NCBI GenBank assembly: GCA_002189035.1
Contig: NEEC01000017.1
Location: forward strand, 1,178,001 to 1,242,000
From: Utricularia gibba
Lineage: Eukaryota > Streptophyta > Magnoliopsida > Lamiales > Lentibulariaceae
Direction: 5' to 3'
DNA length: 64,000 nucleotides
Shown: in pieces, positions 11,701 through 22,862 of the stretch
How the letters are laid out: each line of letters begins with the position of its first letter
Numbering within the stretch: the first letter of the stretch is position 1
Made by a program: the position numbers and the translations under genes
The notes under the pieces: generated by a model
What the model saw: only the letters and a program-made list of their open reading frames with translations
The model's database searches: none
What the model was told of the DNA's origin: nothing

Positions 11701-13282
11701 CTATGATCTCAGTCAGCATTCCCACTGCAATGGAGCAAATACAGAAGTTTCCAATGGCTGTGAGGACTTTCTGGAAGTGACCAACTTGGTGAGTGCTGTC
11801 AACAAGATGAGCTGCCTTCCCAAAGAAGGTGTGCACTCCAGTAGCTATGACAATCGCTTCGATTTCACCCTGTTTACACGTCGATCCGGAGTATATTTCG
11901 TCTCCAGGATTCTTTGTCACAGGAAGGGATTCTCCAGTCAGTGCAGATTGATCAATCTTCAAAGGATCACCTTCCAGAAGACGAGCATCGGCAGGGATGA
12001 TGTCTCCAAGTTTGATGCTTATAATGTCTCCCGGAACCAAAATGGCTGCTTCCTGTTCACTCCATTTCCCGTCCCTAAGCACCTAAACTCCATAATCATC
12101 ACATTGTTATCATAAATCATCGAAAGTGGAGAGGAGAGTGTTCAGCTTGTGATGTTCAGAAACTTCACCTTTGTTTTGGGAGCAAGACCAGCCATAAGAG
12201 CAGCAGCAGCGTTTCCAGCATTGTTCTCTTCAATGAAACTGATGGTAGAGTTGATAACCAGTAAACACATAATACCCACAAAGTCTTGCCAATCCGGTGG
12301 CTTCCCTCCGCCGTTGGCCAAAGCAATCGCCATGATGGCGGCAGACTCCATGACCCAAGAGAGTGGGTTCCACATAAACCCCAGGAACTTGAGAATTTTG
12401 CTTTCCTGCATACACAGAAACATTAAACACCTGGTACTGAAAAAAGCCATGGTTAGCAAAGAAAAAGCAACCTTCTTCTCTTCCAACTTGTTGAGACCAA
12501 AAATCTCAGTTCGGTTGGTTGCCTCATCGCTTGATAACCCTTCTGGTGAACATTCCAGTAGCTGGAACACCTCCTCTATCGGGATCTTAACCTGTTTTTC
12601 AATAAACCCATGTTGATTATAGATCTTTGCAACAAACAACACTCTCGAATCACGTAAACCATGACACTAACTCCAACAAAAAAACAACAAATCCAGAATA
12701 TGTCCTTTGGTCCACGTGGCCTTGTGATGGCCAAAGTTGACTCAAGGTGGTCTCCACTTTGACTTATCTCCAACTCCCAATCTTACTATTTATTCAAAGG
12801 TACAGATTTCAAGGGGAAGCTTACCCACCTCTACAGATTAGGGAGGATAGCTTCTAGGGTTTCCATTATTACAAATCTAATAACCAATCCCCCACAACAA
12901 CCCATCACAAAACGATCAACTGAAACTTTGTATTACAGACACAACAGAAGACAATCAAATCTTCCTCTTGCATCACACACAGTTTTGTCCAAATCTTCCA
13001 TGAATAAAGAAAGAAGAAGAGACTGAACCATACAAACTGCCCTCAAAACAAGAAGTTGGTTTCTGAAGCATGCGCATCAGAACCCGCAGAAACTCTACCC
13101 CTCTGCGCAGTTCTACCCACAAAAGTAGACCCTGAAGCTCATGGTGCGAGCCCATGCAAGTAGTTGACTACTCTAAAGCAGGTGTTTCCAGACACAGAGA
13201 CTGGAGCATGAAACGAGAAGGGGGGAGAAGAGGGGTTTACCAGATCGACGGACTCATTCTTGATGTGCTCGAGGTTTCCCAT
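8745..13282 (-). CDS. AHA: Plasma-membrane H+-ATPase (P3A P-type ATPase, AHA type)
   Basis: Sixteen exons join in phase to 949 residues, the canonical family length: 13241-13282, 12472-12591, 12169-12405, 11321-12082, 11125-11247, 10955-11059, 10734-10878, 10507-10671, 10189-10427, 10079-10111, 9913-9994, 9681-9841, 9431-9604, 9184-9366, 8921-9102 and 8745-8841. The enzyme pumps protons out of the cell using ATP and powers secondary transport. Visible motifs are LTGESLPVT (actuator), DKTGTLT with the phosphorylated Asp at residue 329, MITGDQLA and [16 protein letters not shown] (hinge and Mg site). The C-terminal regulatory domain (from about residue 850) ends in Gln-Asn-Tyr-Thr-Val; in this family phosphorylation of that penultimate Thr recruits 14-3-3 proteins and relieves autoinhibition. 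The start is [14 protein letters not shown]. All key residues are present. Confidence 0.97.
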
Positions 13283-13375
13283 GGCGGGGGCTTCAGCAGC
13301 TTCGCAGGAGGGAGGGACGGCACGGCACGGAGTGAAGGAGTGAATGAATCCAAGAGAAGTGTGTCCTGCTGCTTT

Positions 13376-13383
13376 TATTTATA
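13376..13383 (-). promoter_or_regulatory. TATA box of the H+-ATPase gene
   Basis: TATAAATA on the minus strand lies 94 bases upstream of the start codon at 13282, a typical plant spacing giving a leader of about 60 bases. Confidence 0.5.
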
Positions 13384-15339
13384 TGCAGTGCCAGCAAGAC
13401 AGACGCCATTAATGGCTAAGCGTGATTACTTGACAATCCGATTGCTTGATTCGCCCATCTTGGAAGCATTAAGATCGGGATTGAATTTTCGTCATTTGTA
13501 TGTTTACCCCTTCAATCAAGTGGTGCAGGTTCCTCCATTTTTCCACAAAAGGAAAAAACATTGCTGCTCTTCAAATTGTGCGTCTCCAACCACAAACGTA
13601 CCATTACACAGGACACGGCGCTGACACTCCTCCACCACCCTTTGAACACATCACTTTAAATTAATTTTATTTTAGAAAATTCAATTTTGTTTAAAAAAAG
13701 TCTGCATAGTTATAATCTATGATGCACAAGTACGGATTTACGAAGATGGGGACTCATGAAATTTAAATTTATCCATATTTAAAATAAAAATATTTATTAA
13801 AAATATATAACTTTTTTACAAAAATTATATAATAAAAATAATTAACTTGTTATATAAACTTTTAAATTTAATTATTAATAATAAAATAGTAAATCAATAT
13901 ATAAATATATAAATAACATATTAATCAATATTTAAAAGAGAAACATAATATTCGAAATATCAAAATTAACATAATTTTAAGCTCAATGAAAAAAGTTAAT
14001 CCTTACAAGCACTAGTAAAATAAAATAAAATTATAAATATAAAATTGATTGAGTAAATAATAATATTTTATATATATATTTTTATTTTTCTTTTTCTTTT
14101 TAATAAAAAATTATTGGATACATATACATGAATCCCTACATATACCGTTAATCCATGTGTCGAATACATAAATTTATATAAAATAGGAGAATTTATGCAT
14201 CATATCTTACAATTTCTATTTTATAATAAATAATTATCTAAAATCATTTTTCAAAATTTTTTTATTTTAAAAAATAAAATAACTAGATATATTTAATTAG
14301 AACATGAATTCTCTTACTCAGTATTAAAAAAGAAATAAAACAATAAATATTTTTATATTAAGTTTTTTTAATTCAAAATTAAAAATTAAAGCAATTTGAA
14401 TTTAAGTATTATTGAAATAAAATATTTTGATTTCATTATAATATATATTATTATACTAATATGCTAGTTTGGGGACAATTTAGGTAATAAGGGGCTGAGT
14501 ATACCATTTTTTTTCAACTTCCCAGGAGAAATGACTTGTCTTTTTCACTGTTGGGACCACTAGATGAGATTAAAAAAAATAAGTTCTTGTAATGGCCATT
14601 GCAAAAAAGCAGCATAATATGTTTTTTTTCTTTGTTTTATTTGACCTAAAATAAGCAAACTTTTATTGATTATTTTTTTAAAAAAAAGCAAAAAAAAGCA
14701 GACACATCTGTATGATTTTGATCTTCAAGAATTGAAGACGTGGGCTGTCGTCAAATGACTTTTCTCTCCTCTCTATAATTTCAATAAAATTTTCTATGCA
14801 TTAGGGCTTAGGCTTTAATTACCATAATTAATTCCATGACATGGTCAGACCATCTAAACTCTGTTTTTTTTCATATATTTTGTTTTATTCTATTTTTCAA
14901 AAATTACTTTTTAATAAAATAGAAGTTGATTTTTCCGTGTTTCCAAATTTCTGATCTTTTTTAAAATAGAAGTTGTTCATGTTTGATAATAAATTTTTTT
15001 TTGAAGTGTTTCTACGAGTTCAATTGTATATTGGTTTCTTATCAAGGGTATCATAGGGTTTTACTTTTGTTTTTTGAAGCATGGTCTCCTCTACTCAAAA
15101 AAAGAATACTTTTTTGGAGTTATTTTGAGCATGCAAGCACCTGGGACTTGGAAAGTCATGATCAAGACTTCAAATTTAGGGTTTCAATCCAATGATAGGA
15201 TGATGTTAAAAACCAAGAACGTCAAAGACTCTACAAAATCTACACTTATCATCCCCATTTGCAATGCGGTGGTTGCACCAGGCCAAGTTGTGCGTATCAA
15301 AATGTCGTCATGAAACTGGGACCAGTTCCATGTAGGATC

Positions 15340-16160
15340 ACGTTAGCAAATATAGCGTAGCTGTTTTTTTTTTTTTTAGTGTGTTCTTCTCTTTGCTTGT
15401 GTCCCTCCTCTTCCTGAGTCTCATGTAGAATCGAAAGTGTGGATGAGAAGCATTGATCGAGAACCAGGGAGCTCTGTTCTTTGTTGATGGAACAGAGACT
15501 TCAAGTATCGGTATTAGCTCTGTTACAGCAGCCCCTCTGTGGGAATAAGGCAGAATCTTGTTGTGTTCTGAAGCCTGTTTTGGAATTGTAATTGTTCATG
15601 TAAATCATATCGATTATAGTGAAGTTTTCAGCCTAGCCTGGTGTGGAGTACCCGAGGTTTTCTCCTGAAAGGGTTTCCTCGTTGAAAGTTTTGGTATTCT
15701 AGTCATTCCAATTTCGATTCCATTGCTCACAGGTTTAACAATTAGCTGAGTAATACACTTGCAGACTTATATTACATTGTCAAAGATCCTATCACAGAGG
15801 GTTTAGTGATGAATTGGATGATTGTGCGAGTGTCCATTGTGGAATGGGAAGAAAGCAACTTGTGAACAAGCTGTAAATGGCTGAAGGCATGAGATAAAAC
15901 ATTCGAAGACACAGCAGCAAACTTGATAGGAATGTTGGAAGAAGTGGATGAACAACTCACGAAACACAGATAAAGGGCTGTAAGAACAATGATAAATCTG
16001 GAAGTATTCTCATTATTTCTTCCTAAAGCTATTACACATTTATAAGGATGGATAATCCTTATCCAACACTAAACTGCTGTGGACCAGTTACAACTTCATA
16101 TTAGTAAATTAACTAACTACATACGTTCAACTAACTTCCAGAAGCATCTGTTCGACTTCT
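15340..16160. mobile_element. Possible degenerate LTR-retrotransposon (copia-like LTR) remnant
   Basis: The segment around 15640-15720 (a GGAGTACCCGAGGTTTTCTC block, then GGGTTTCCTCGTTG and a GGTATTCTAGTCATTCC tail) resembles the R-U5 part of copia-type LTRs in eudicots. Composition contrasts with the A+T-rich flanks. No polyprotein, primer-binding site, second LTR or target duplication was found, so this is a resemblance only. Confidence 0.33.
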
Positions 16161-17890
16161 ACCATATCCCAGGCTTTCTGGTTGATCAGCCAACAAGGAA
16201 AACTTAGACAGATGGCGAGAATTCAGGGAAAGAAACGAGTGGACGGACACAGCTGATGACTGATCACGGGATCATGTCCTCGTTTGCAAGTTCTAGACTC
16301 TTTCTCTGCATCATGATTCGGTTGCTGTCTGCAGGATCTATGCGGCTGACATAGTGGCTTCTGAGCCGCCATCAACTCGTTCCAACATCACATAGCACCT
16401 TAGAAATGGTTTCGAGGACAGCACAATAAATCCCTGTATTTCACTCGCACGATGGGATGCTGCAAAATCTCCGGATCAATCCGGACAAGATAAATTTATT
16501 TCTCTTGGAAATCACTCAACTCCCACGGAGGTTGTATTGTTTGCTTTTGGGTTCTTGTTGGATAAATTCATTTTGTTGAAATTCAGGATATAATGTATCG
16601 TGGGAACGCACACATGAAATCTAAATACACAATAAACATGAATTATATTAGAAAAAATTAGATATAACCAATTAATTGTGATTTATAGTTTCTTATATAT
16701 TAGACTATTTTCGATGTTAAATTATGTATTCTAGCACATTTAAGTTAGGGTTACCGAAGAATCGGAAAACTTGTTTTTTGGATGCACGTTGTACAGTACC
16801 TATGTAATGCCTATCTTCAGTTCAATACCAATCTATCGCCAAGGTTGTTGTCTTTTTCTTACATAGGTCACTATCCTCATGTAAGAAAATCTCAAACAGA
16901 TTGTGGGCCAACTGCTCATCTTGCAATCATGGCATTTGTCTAAGCTTTATCCAATTAGCAAGCTGGAGGATGTTGATGGAAATTGCATGGGGTATTTGTC
17001 TAAGGAAGCCAAGGTGGTTGAAAAGGTAATGATGATTTTAGGACAGATTCTAGGCAAAACTGAAGCTGTTCCAGGAGTAAAAAATATAGATTATAGCAAT
17101 AACTAGTGTTATGGAAAATTTTTACGGTTTAATTTTATTTATGTAGAAATAAAAGTTATTTTTTTTATAAAAAACAATTAATTTTAAAAATATTTTTATA
17201 AAAGCAAAAGTAAACTATATCATAGAACATTACTTATAATTTGACCTTTCTGGATCTCAAAGCTAATCTACAATTTTCCAGGAAAACGTATGGCTTTGGC
17301 TTTTGAAAGATATTGATGGTGATGAAAATTCAAAGGCAGAAATTGCACTTGTTTCACAACTCAAACACTCCAATGCTTCAACCGATTGAAAGTCTTAAAA
17401 AAAGAGAATGTATTTTAATTTTTAAAATACTTTATTTTTAAATAAATAAATAATAGTATACAAATTAATACAATCATAAGTAAAATAAAAAACAACACAA
17501 TAAAAAATATTCACCTTGCACACGCCCTGTGAATCATGCACCCAGTACATACCACAGCAACGTTCTTTAAAATTTTTAAAATCTATTTTAATTTTTCAAA
17601 AATACTTTAAATAAGTAAAAATAGTTGATAGAAATAAAAAAAGATTGTAAATATTCTAGAAAACTGTAAAAATAGATACATAATAACTTTTCAAACCAAA
17701 GAAATAAATGAAAAATAAAAAGAAATATAAATATAAATATAAAAGTAGATCATTACTTATTTTTTGAAAAGTAATTTTTGTAATATATTTTTAAAATTAC
17801 TTTTGATAGAATTATTTTTATAATTGATATTTTTTTAGAATAAAATTATTTTTATTTTTTGAAAAGTAAAATTTTCCAAAACACTACGGG

Positions 17891-18261
17891 TGCATTTGGT
17901 TCATGGGATAAAGAGTGATAACTAAATGGTATATCGTTATACATTGTTTGATTACGAATAATGAATTAATTATCTCCTATTATATGGATATTTTATCCCA
18001 CAAAAATGGGGTAAAATAATCAAGGATTATTGGGTGGTATTATTTAATCCGCCAACAATATCATAAATGTATTTTGTTTTTTTATAGAAAACCCAATTCA
18101 GAAAAATAATGATATTTTCATCATTTTAACTATGCAAACAAATATCTTATCCCAATTATTACAACACAAACCAAATACATTAAAATACAATTCCATCGAA
18201 TCCTAATTCACTATCCTACTTAATTTTATCTTATGATAACTTATCCTACGAACCAAACGCA
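17891..18261. mobile_element. MITE-like element with 21-base terminal inverted repeats
   Basis: The left end (17891-17911) starts TGCATTTGGTTCATGGGATA and the reverse complement of the right end (18241-18261) starts TGCGTTTGGTTCGTAGGATA; 18 of 21 positions agree. The 371-base unit is non-coding and A+T-rich. The ends match the GTTTGGTTC style of Tourist/PIF-Harbinger-like or related MITEs. A CTAC direct repeat flanks it at about 17884-17887 and 18264-18267, but whether this is the target duplication is unclear. Confidence 0.62.
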
Positions 18262-20841
18262 ATCTACATGAATTTCAAAGAATCGTAGTGAATCGTGGAA
18301 CGTCGTGCCAAGTCCGAGTGCCAAGTCTAGGTCACTCTTTGGCCCATTAGTTATAGACTCATGGATTGGATTGGGCAGCGTTCTACGTCGCATTTCCTTG
18401 GGATAGGGCTTGCTAGGTGGGGTGGTTGGGTCTCCCATGGGGCGGGTAGGGTGGGCGAGGCAAGTGGTATGCCTTTTTTGTTGTGTATTTTAGTGATATT
18501 AATAAATAATTTAGTAATTAAGGGATATGTAATTTTAAATATTAAATAATACTTTAAAGTATTCATATGAATAATTTTAATATAATTATAACATATCTTG
18601 GATTTATTGTTGTAAGCATTTTTAATTTTAAATACATGAATATATAAATATCATTAAAATATTACATATAATTAATTAATTTGTAAATAAATTAATGAAA
18701 AGTTCAAAATTAGTTTCAATATTTTCAATTCAATCATAAATTTGTAAGATAACAGCATTTTAAAATTATTTATCCAACTCTATTACTGAAATAATAGCAA
18801 ATTATCAATTTTTTATGTTAATCTTGTTTGAAATTAATTATATAGTTAAACAGTTTTAGATTCCTTTTTTCAAGAAAAAGCACAACTTATGATATATAAA
18901 AAAGAAATTTTCTATTATAATATTTATCAGATTATTTATAGTTTATATTTAATTTTAGATATTACACCTAATTATATTTAAAATTATTTATATTATTCAT
19001 TTAAAGTATTTTTTAATAATTACGTTTTCATTTCGCTCCTAAATTACTAATGTATTCTTTATTATTGTCCAATTCCCAGGATCTGTGTATTGTTTACAAG
19101 TGGGCTATCTTTTGTTACAATTATTAGAACAAATAATACTGCATCATGTTTTTAAAATAAAATAATTAAATATATAAAAAATTGTATATTATTAATAATT
19201 AATTAAATTAAATCTTTTTAATATAATCTATATTTTTTGTGTAATTGGATTTCACGTGTATTTATATGACCATTAGATACCTAATTTCAACAACAAATTG
19301 ATACAAAACATTGATATAACTACTCAAAATGTAACACATAAACCGTATGCCCCTAAGATCTGTAAGCCGACATCATGACCAAACAATCGATCTTCATAGT
19401 AAGCACGTACGGATGCCTTTGTCTTAATGGGACCGTTGATATGTTTATGTTCCTACAGCCTAAACACAGCATCATAGCGGTATGAGCAACGTCAGCCCGA
19501 GAGTGGAATGCGTACTGATTTTTTGGTTGAAAATTGATCGTGGGTTCCGTACAATCATCGATGTAGTATCATTATCATTGAATCTGCATCTATCACTGCG
19601 AGACAGGTTCATGGGACGTACAAGAAACATACTGTCGATGTTAGAAAATCAGCCTTGGTTCGAATGCAACGCCCCATTTCTTGGACTGTAGAGTGTTGTT
19701 CCCTGCAAACACAGTGGCTCGGCGTTGCCGATCCAACAGCAGCATGTTTATCTATTGAGGCAGTCACAGAGCAACAACAGGCAGAGAAGGCGTTGAGCAG
19801 TAAACGCAGGAGGAGGATGGCACGTGACGTGCCCGTGTCTCCATCCTACTTTTGGGGATGTGGGAGACGGGCCACGTTGAGGTTGGCAGAGGAGGGCCAC
19901 ACCAGCAGCTGCCCGCTCCAACCCCATACAGGATGGGGTTGTGTGTTGTAAATGAGAAAAAATCAAAATCTAAGTCACTTAAAAAGCTTTTAAAGTATTT
20001 TTGGATTCCTAGAGATTCAAAGTTCTTTTCTATAACTGCTCTATTGATCTTAAAAATCAATAGAACATATACGTTTAACCTTAAACTCTAATGATCTCGA
20101 TACAAAACGAAGTAAAATGGATAAAACTTTGGTTCGTACATATGCGAGAGTCTTTTGAGTGGGTTTGACCTTTATGTGCGTAGTTTTGTTGAGTTTTGAG
20201 ATACTTCAATCCAACTCAATCTAATAAATTAGAATTCTATGCATATATGAACACAACTTACTATCAAACTCTCTTCAACTAGTAATGTGAGATAACAATT
20301 TTTTCTCTAATACAATAAATTCCAACATTGTGTTCTATGTGCCTGAGGGACTGTTCAATTCCTCGTATCATAGCATGGAAAGATGGACAAAGTGTGATAA
20401 GCTGAGAAGTTAGAATGCAGCCTGCAATTGGAAATCCTTCCAGGGTTGCCAAGTTCAAGTTTAGAAGTCAGAAGCCATGGAGATTATGCAGGCTACTCGA
20501 GTTCAATTGTTACTTAGTCTTCTCACACAGCCAGAGCTTAGAAAATCATAATGTTATCGCTGGTTTGGGACACAAGATAATGCAAGAGTGACCCAAAGGG
20601 TGTACTCGCCAGAGCAGCAAGACATAAAAAAAGTCTAAATCCTGCAAGGTGTAAAGTGAACAAAGAAACTCCACGTGGATTCTGCACTCAACCTCCTGCA
20701 TTCCACACGCACGGCACTCGCCTCCATGAGCAAAACTCATGCAGTAAAGGGATGGGAAACAACGCACATGAAAAATCCCATCAAATTCTTACAACTTTTG
20801 CTAAAAGCAAATCCTTCCCATTTTCCTTCTTCTGGAGCACC

Positions 20842-20848
20842 TATAAAT
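20842..20848 (+). promoter_or_regulatory. TATA box upstream of a micro-ORF
   Basis: TATAAAT lies 68 bases before the ATG of the 46-residue ORF at 20916. Spacing suits a plant promoter, but there is no other promoter evidence. Confidence 0.4.
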
Positions 20849-20915
20849 TCCACTCCCTGGATACCCTGATCCCCGCATACAACTGAGCCCACGTTCCGTG
20901 ATTAACAACCGGCAA

Positions 20916-21056
20916 ATGTCGATTCCCGAAGTTGCAGTTGGACTCCGATTTGAAGTGGGGTCCGTGCTCATGGATCGCGGTGCATCTCGCCGAGGAAACG
21001 AGGGGGACGACGACGACGACGACGATGACGGACCAAGCGTGGCGCCGGCAGCCTAG
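20916..21056 (+). CDS. Candidate small gene, 46-residue acidic-tailed protein
   Basis: A short uninterrupted frame begins MSIPEVAVGLRFEVGSVLMD, passes a basic RGASRRGNEG segment, has a run of eight Asp encoded by a GAC repeat, and ends PSVAPAA then TAG. It stands out because it is less A+T-rich than its surroundings and follows a TATA box at proper distance. I recognise no family. The Asp run may simply be a translated microsatellite and the transcript could be non-coding. Treat as a candidate. Confidence 0.3.
   Translation: MSIPEVAVGLRFEVGSVLMDRGASRRGNEGDDDDDDDDGPSVAPAA
21006..21029. repeat. GAC trinucleotide microsatellite
   Basis: Six GAC units followed by GAT and GAC; it forms the Asp run of the candidate micro-ORF. 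Confidence 0.9.
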
Positions 21057-22072
21057 AGCTGTCTCCATCTTCTTGTTTTTTTTTTTCCCCTCTTCATGGG
21101 AGGAGTGCGTACTTATCTATATCTGTGTTGGTTTCGAGGTTGAGGAGTATTAGGGTTTCAGTCTCACCAAAGTGAGGCTTTGAATCCCAAGAATACTGAA
21201 AGGGGTTGGTGCTTATGTACTTCTAGGTTTTGAATCCTTTTACAGTCCCACTTCAGAACTTGGTTTCTTCTTCAACATTGTTCACAGTGAAGGAAGTAGC
21301 CACTGAAGCAGACAATATCCAATCCAAATCTCCATTGAATCTTCTCCATTTTAATATAAAACCTGTTCACGTTTGTGAATGGGGAAGGCCCCAGCTCCTT
21401 GGAGGATGCGAAAGTGAAACCCCATTGCAAATTGTTATGGGGATTTCTGTAACTATTTTATTGGCTTTTGTACTGTCTGATCACAGTCAATGATGATGCC
21501 ACAGATTCTAATACCTTTTTTTTTCTGCTTAAAAAATAATATTTTACTCATTTTTCTTCACCCATTACGTGAAAACATGTCAGAAAATTTCTATGTAATT
21601 CCTAAACCCTAAAAACACAAAATCTGGTTTGGACCCGTCAGGTGTTGGAGTCCAATTTGTGTAATTTATATGTTGAAAATACTGCTGTGTCTAACATATG
21701 AATATACTTGTGTCAGAATAGTAAAATTTGCAAGACACCGGTGTCTATGAGAATATTTGTAAAATACCTGTAGTTTATATATTTATAAAATATAGTTAAT
21801 ATTGCTTTGAAATAGATTTTGTTATAAAATTCAAAACAAATCAGCCAATGCTTCGAAATTCATTTCATTTGAAGGTTTCATATATAGCGAGTAGTTAACA
21901 ACATACTACCAATTGCAAAGAATTTGAATAAACAACATGTGACAGATTTACGTATATTTGAAGAATGTAAAAGATGTGAGAAATAAGTTCATCATGCTTT
22001 GATTAAATACAATGAGGTAGACAATTTTTGGAATCATGTAAAAGTATGGTGTTATAGCATACTTAACCCACA

Positions 22073-22264
22073 TTGGAACAAGATAATATATGGATATGGT
22101 TATTCTTTTCTGTACAATTCACACCCACAACAATTAAAGGAGCTATGAAAATTGTGTCATATGTTGCACTTTGGATTATATGGAATGGAAGAAATACCAA
22201 ACGTTTCAAACATATTGAATGGTTATTATCGAAGTTATTGGAGAATCAACAATTTATGAGTTAA
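22073..22264 (+). pseudogene. Possible LINE (non-LTR) reverse-transcriptase C-terminal remnant
   Basis: The frame contains VALWIIWNGRNTKRF, close in pattern to the (L)W.IWK.RN.R.F motif in the zf-RVT region that ends many plant LINE ORF2 proteins. Upstream codons in other frames are broken by stops and no reverse-transcriptase core is present. The call rests on one short motif. Confidence 0.3.
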
Positions 22265-22730
22265 CAATATGATATTAAATCACCTCAACTTCATATGTTT
22301 GTAATAGATGGGTTTAATTTTTTTATAAGAAAATGATTTTTTTTATTTTTTTTCTATGAGGAAAAAAAAGAAATATATTGCATCATTCCAAAACAGGTAG
22401 TATAAATATGATAATGTGCGATTATATTGTACTTCACAAATTATAACAAGCACCGGGTTATTGTACATGTGTTAGGCAGTGTTACTGCATTTTTTAAATT
22501 ATGATAAACATTAGTTAGAATACATGCAATATTTATATTTTAAATATTCAATTCGGGTCAATTCATGATACGGGTCAAGTTCAGATATCTAATTCGTTGG
22601 CTCATGATTTAACCAATTATGTGTTTTATCTTAACTAATCTAGCACAAATCCTTATTTTAATATATTATTATTACATTTTAGTTCAAATGGCGAAAAAAA
22701 AAAGGGAAATGATGATAACGGCAAATGCAC

Positions 22731-22738
22731 AACGGTCA
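22731..22738 (+). promoter_or_regulatory. Candidate MSA (mitosis-specific activator) element
   Basis: AACGGTCA matches the core AACGGYYA of the MSA element bound by three-repeat MYB factors at G2/M. A second AACGG core lies at 22717-22721. Both are within 150 bases of the kinesin start codon, where such elements are functional in mitotic genes. Confidence 0.45.
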
Positions 22739-22862
22739 TATAATTTGAAACTAGAAGCCAAATTTCAAAAGGGGAAGCGCTCGAAGAGAGCATAAAAGTG
22801 GCGGATTTCTTCGGTTTAAGACAGGAACAGCGAAATTCTCGTAGACCCAGTAGCCAACTACC

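Larger units (their letters stand above)
13384..20841. other. Gene-poor A+T-rich region
   Basis: About 7.5 kb without a convincing gene. 13650-14980 and 16600-19300 are extremely A+T-rich. 15300-16550 is closer to even composition and may be a degenerate LTR-retrotransposon piece (listed separately). A MITE-like element lies at 17891-18261. Around 19600-19950 there is a G+C-richer patch with short open frames on both strands that match no family I know. The stretch 20250-20330 has low similarity to 3' ends of plant LTRs. Confidence 0.55.
21057..22862. other. Intergenic region before the kinesin gene
   Basis: 21060-21480 is moderately G+C-rich and could be the transcript tail of the small upstream ORF. 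21500-22680 is A+T-rich. A short frame at 22073-22264 resembles the end of a LINE polyprotein. The last 150 bases form the kinesin promoter with two AACGG cores. Confidence 0.5.

Noticed and set aside
14983-15313. Open frames including SMQAPGTWKVMIKTSNLGFQ
   Set aside because: Looks faintly protein-like but matches no family I can name, with no supporting splice sites or promoter.
16903-17106. 67-codon plus-strand frame
   Set aside because: Short, A+T-rich surroundings, no family and no gene context.
19482-20060. Overlapping frames on both strands in a G+C-richer patch
   Set aside because: Both strands open over the same bases, which is typical of composition, and no motif is seen.
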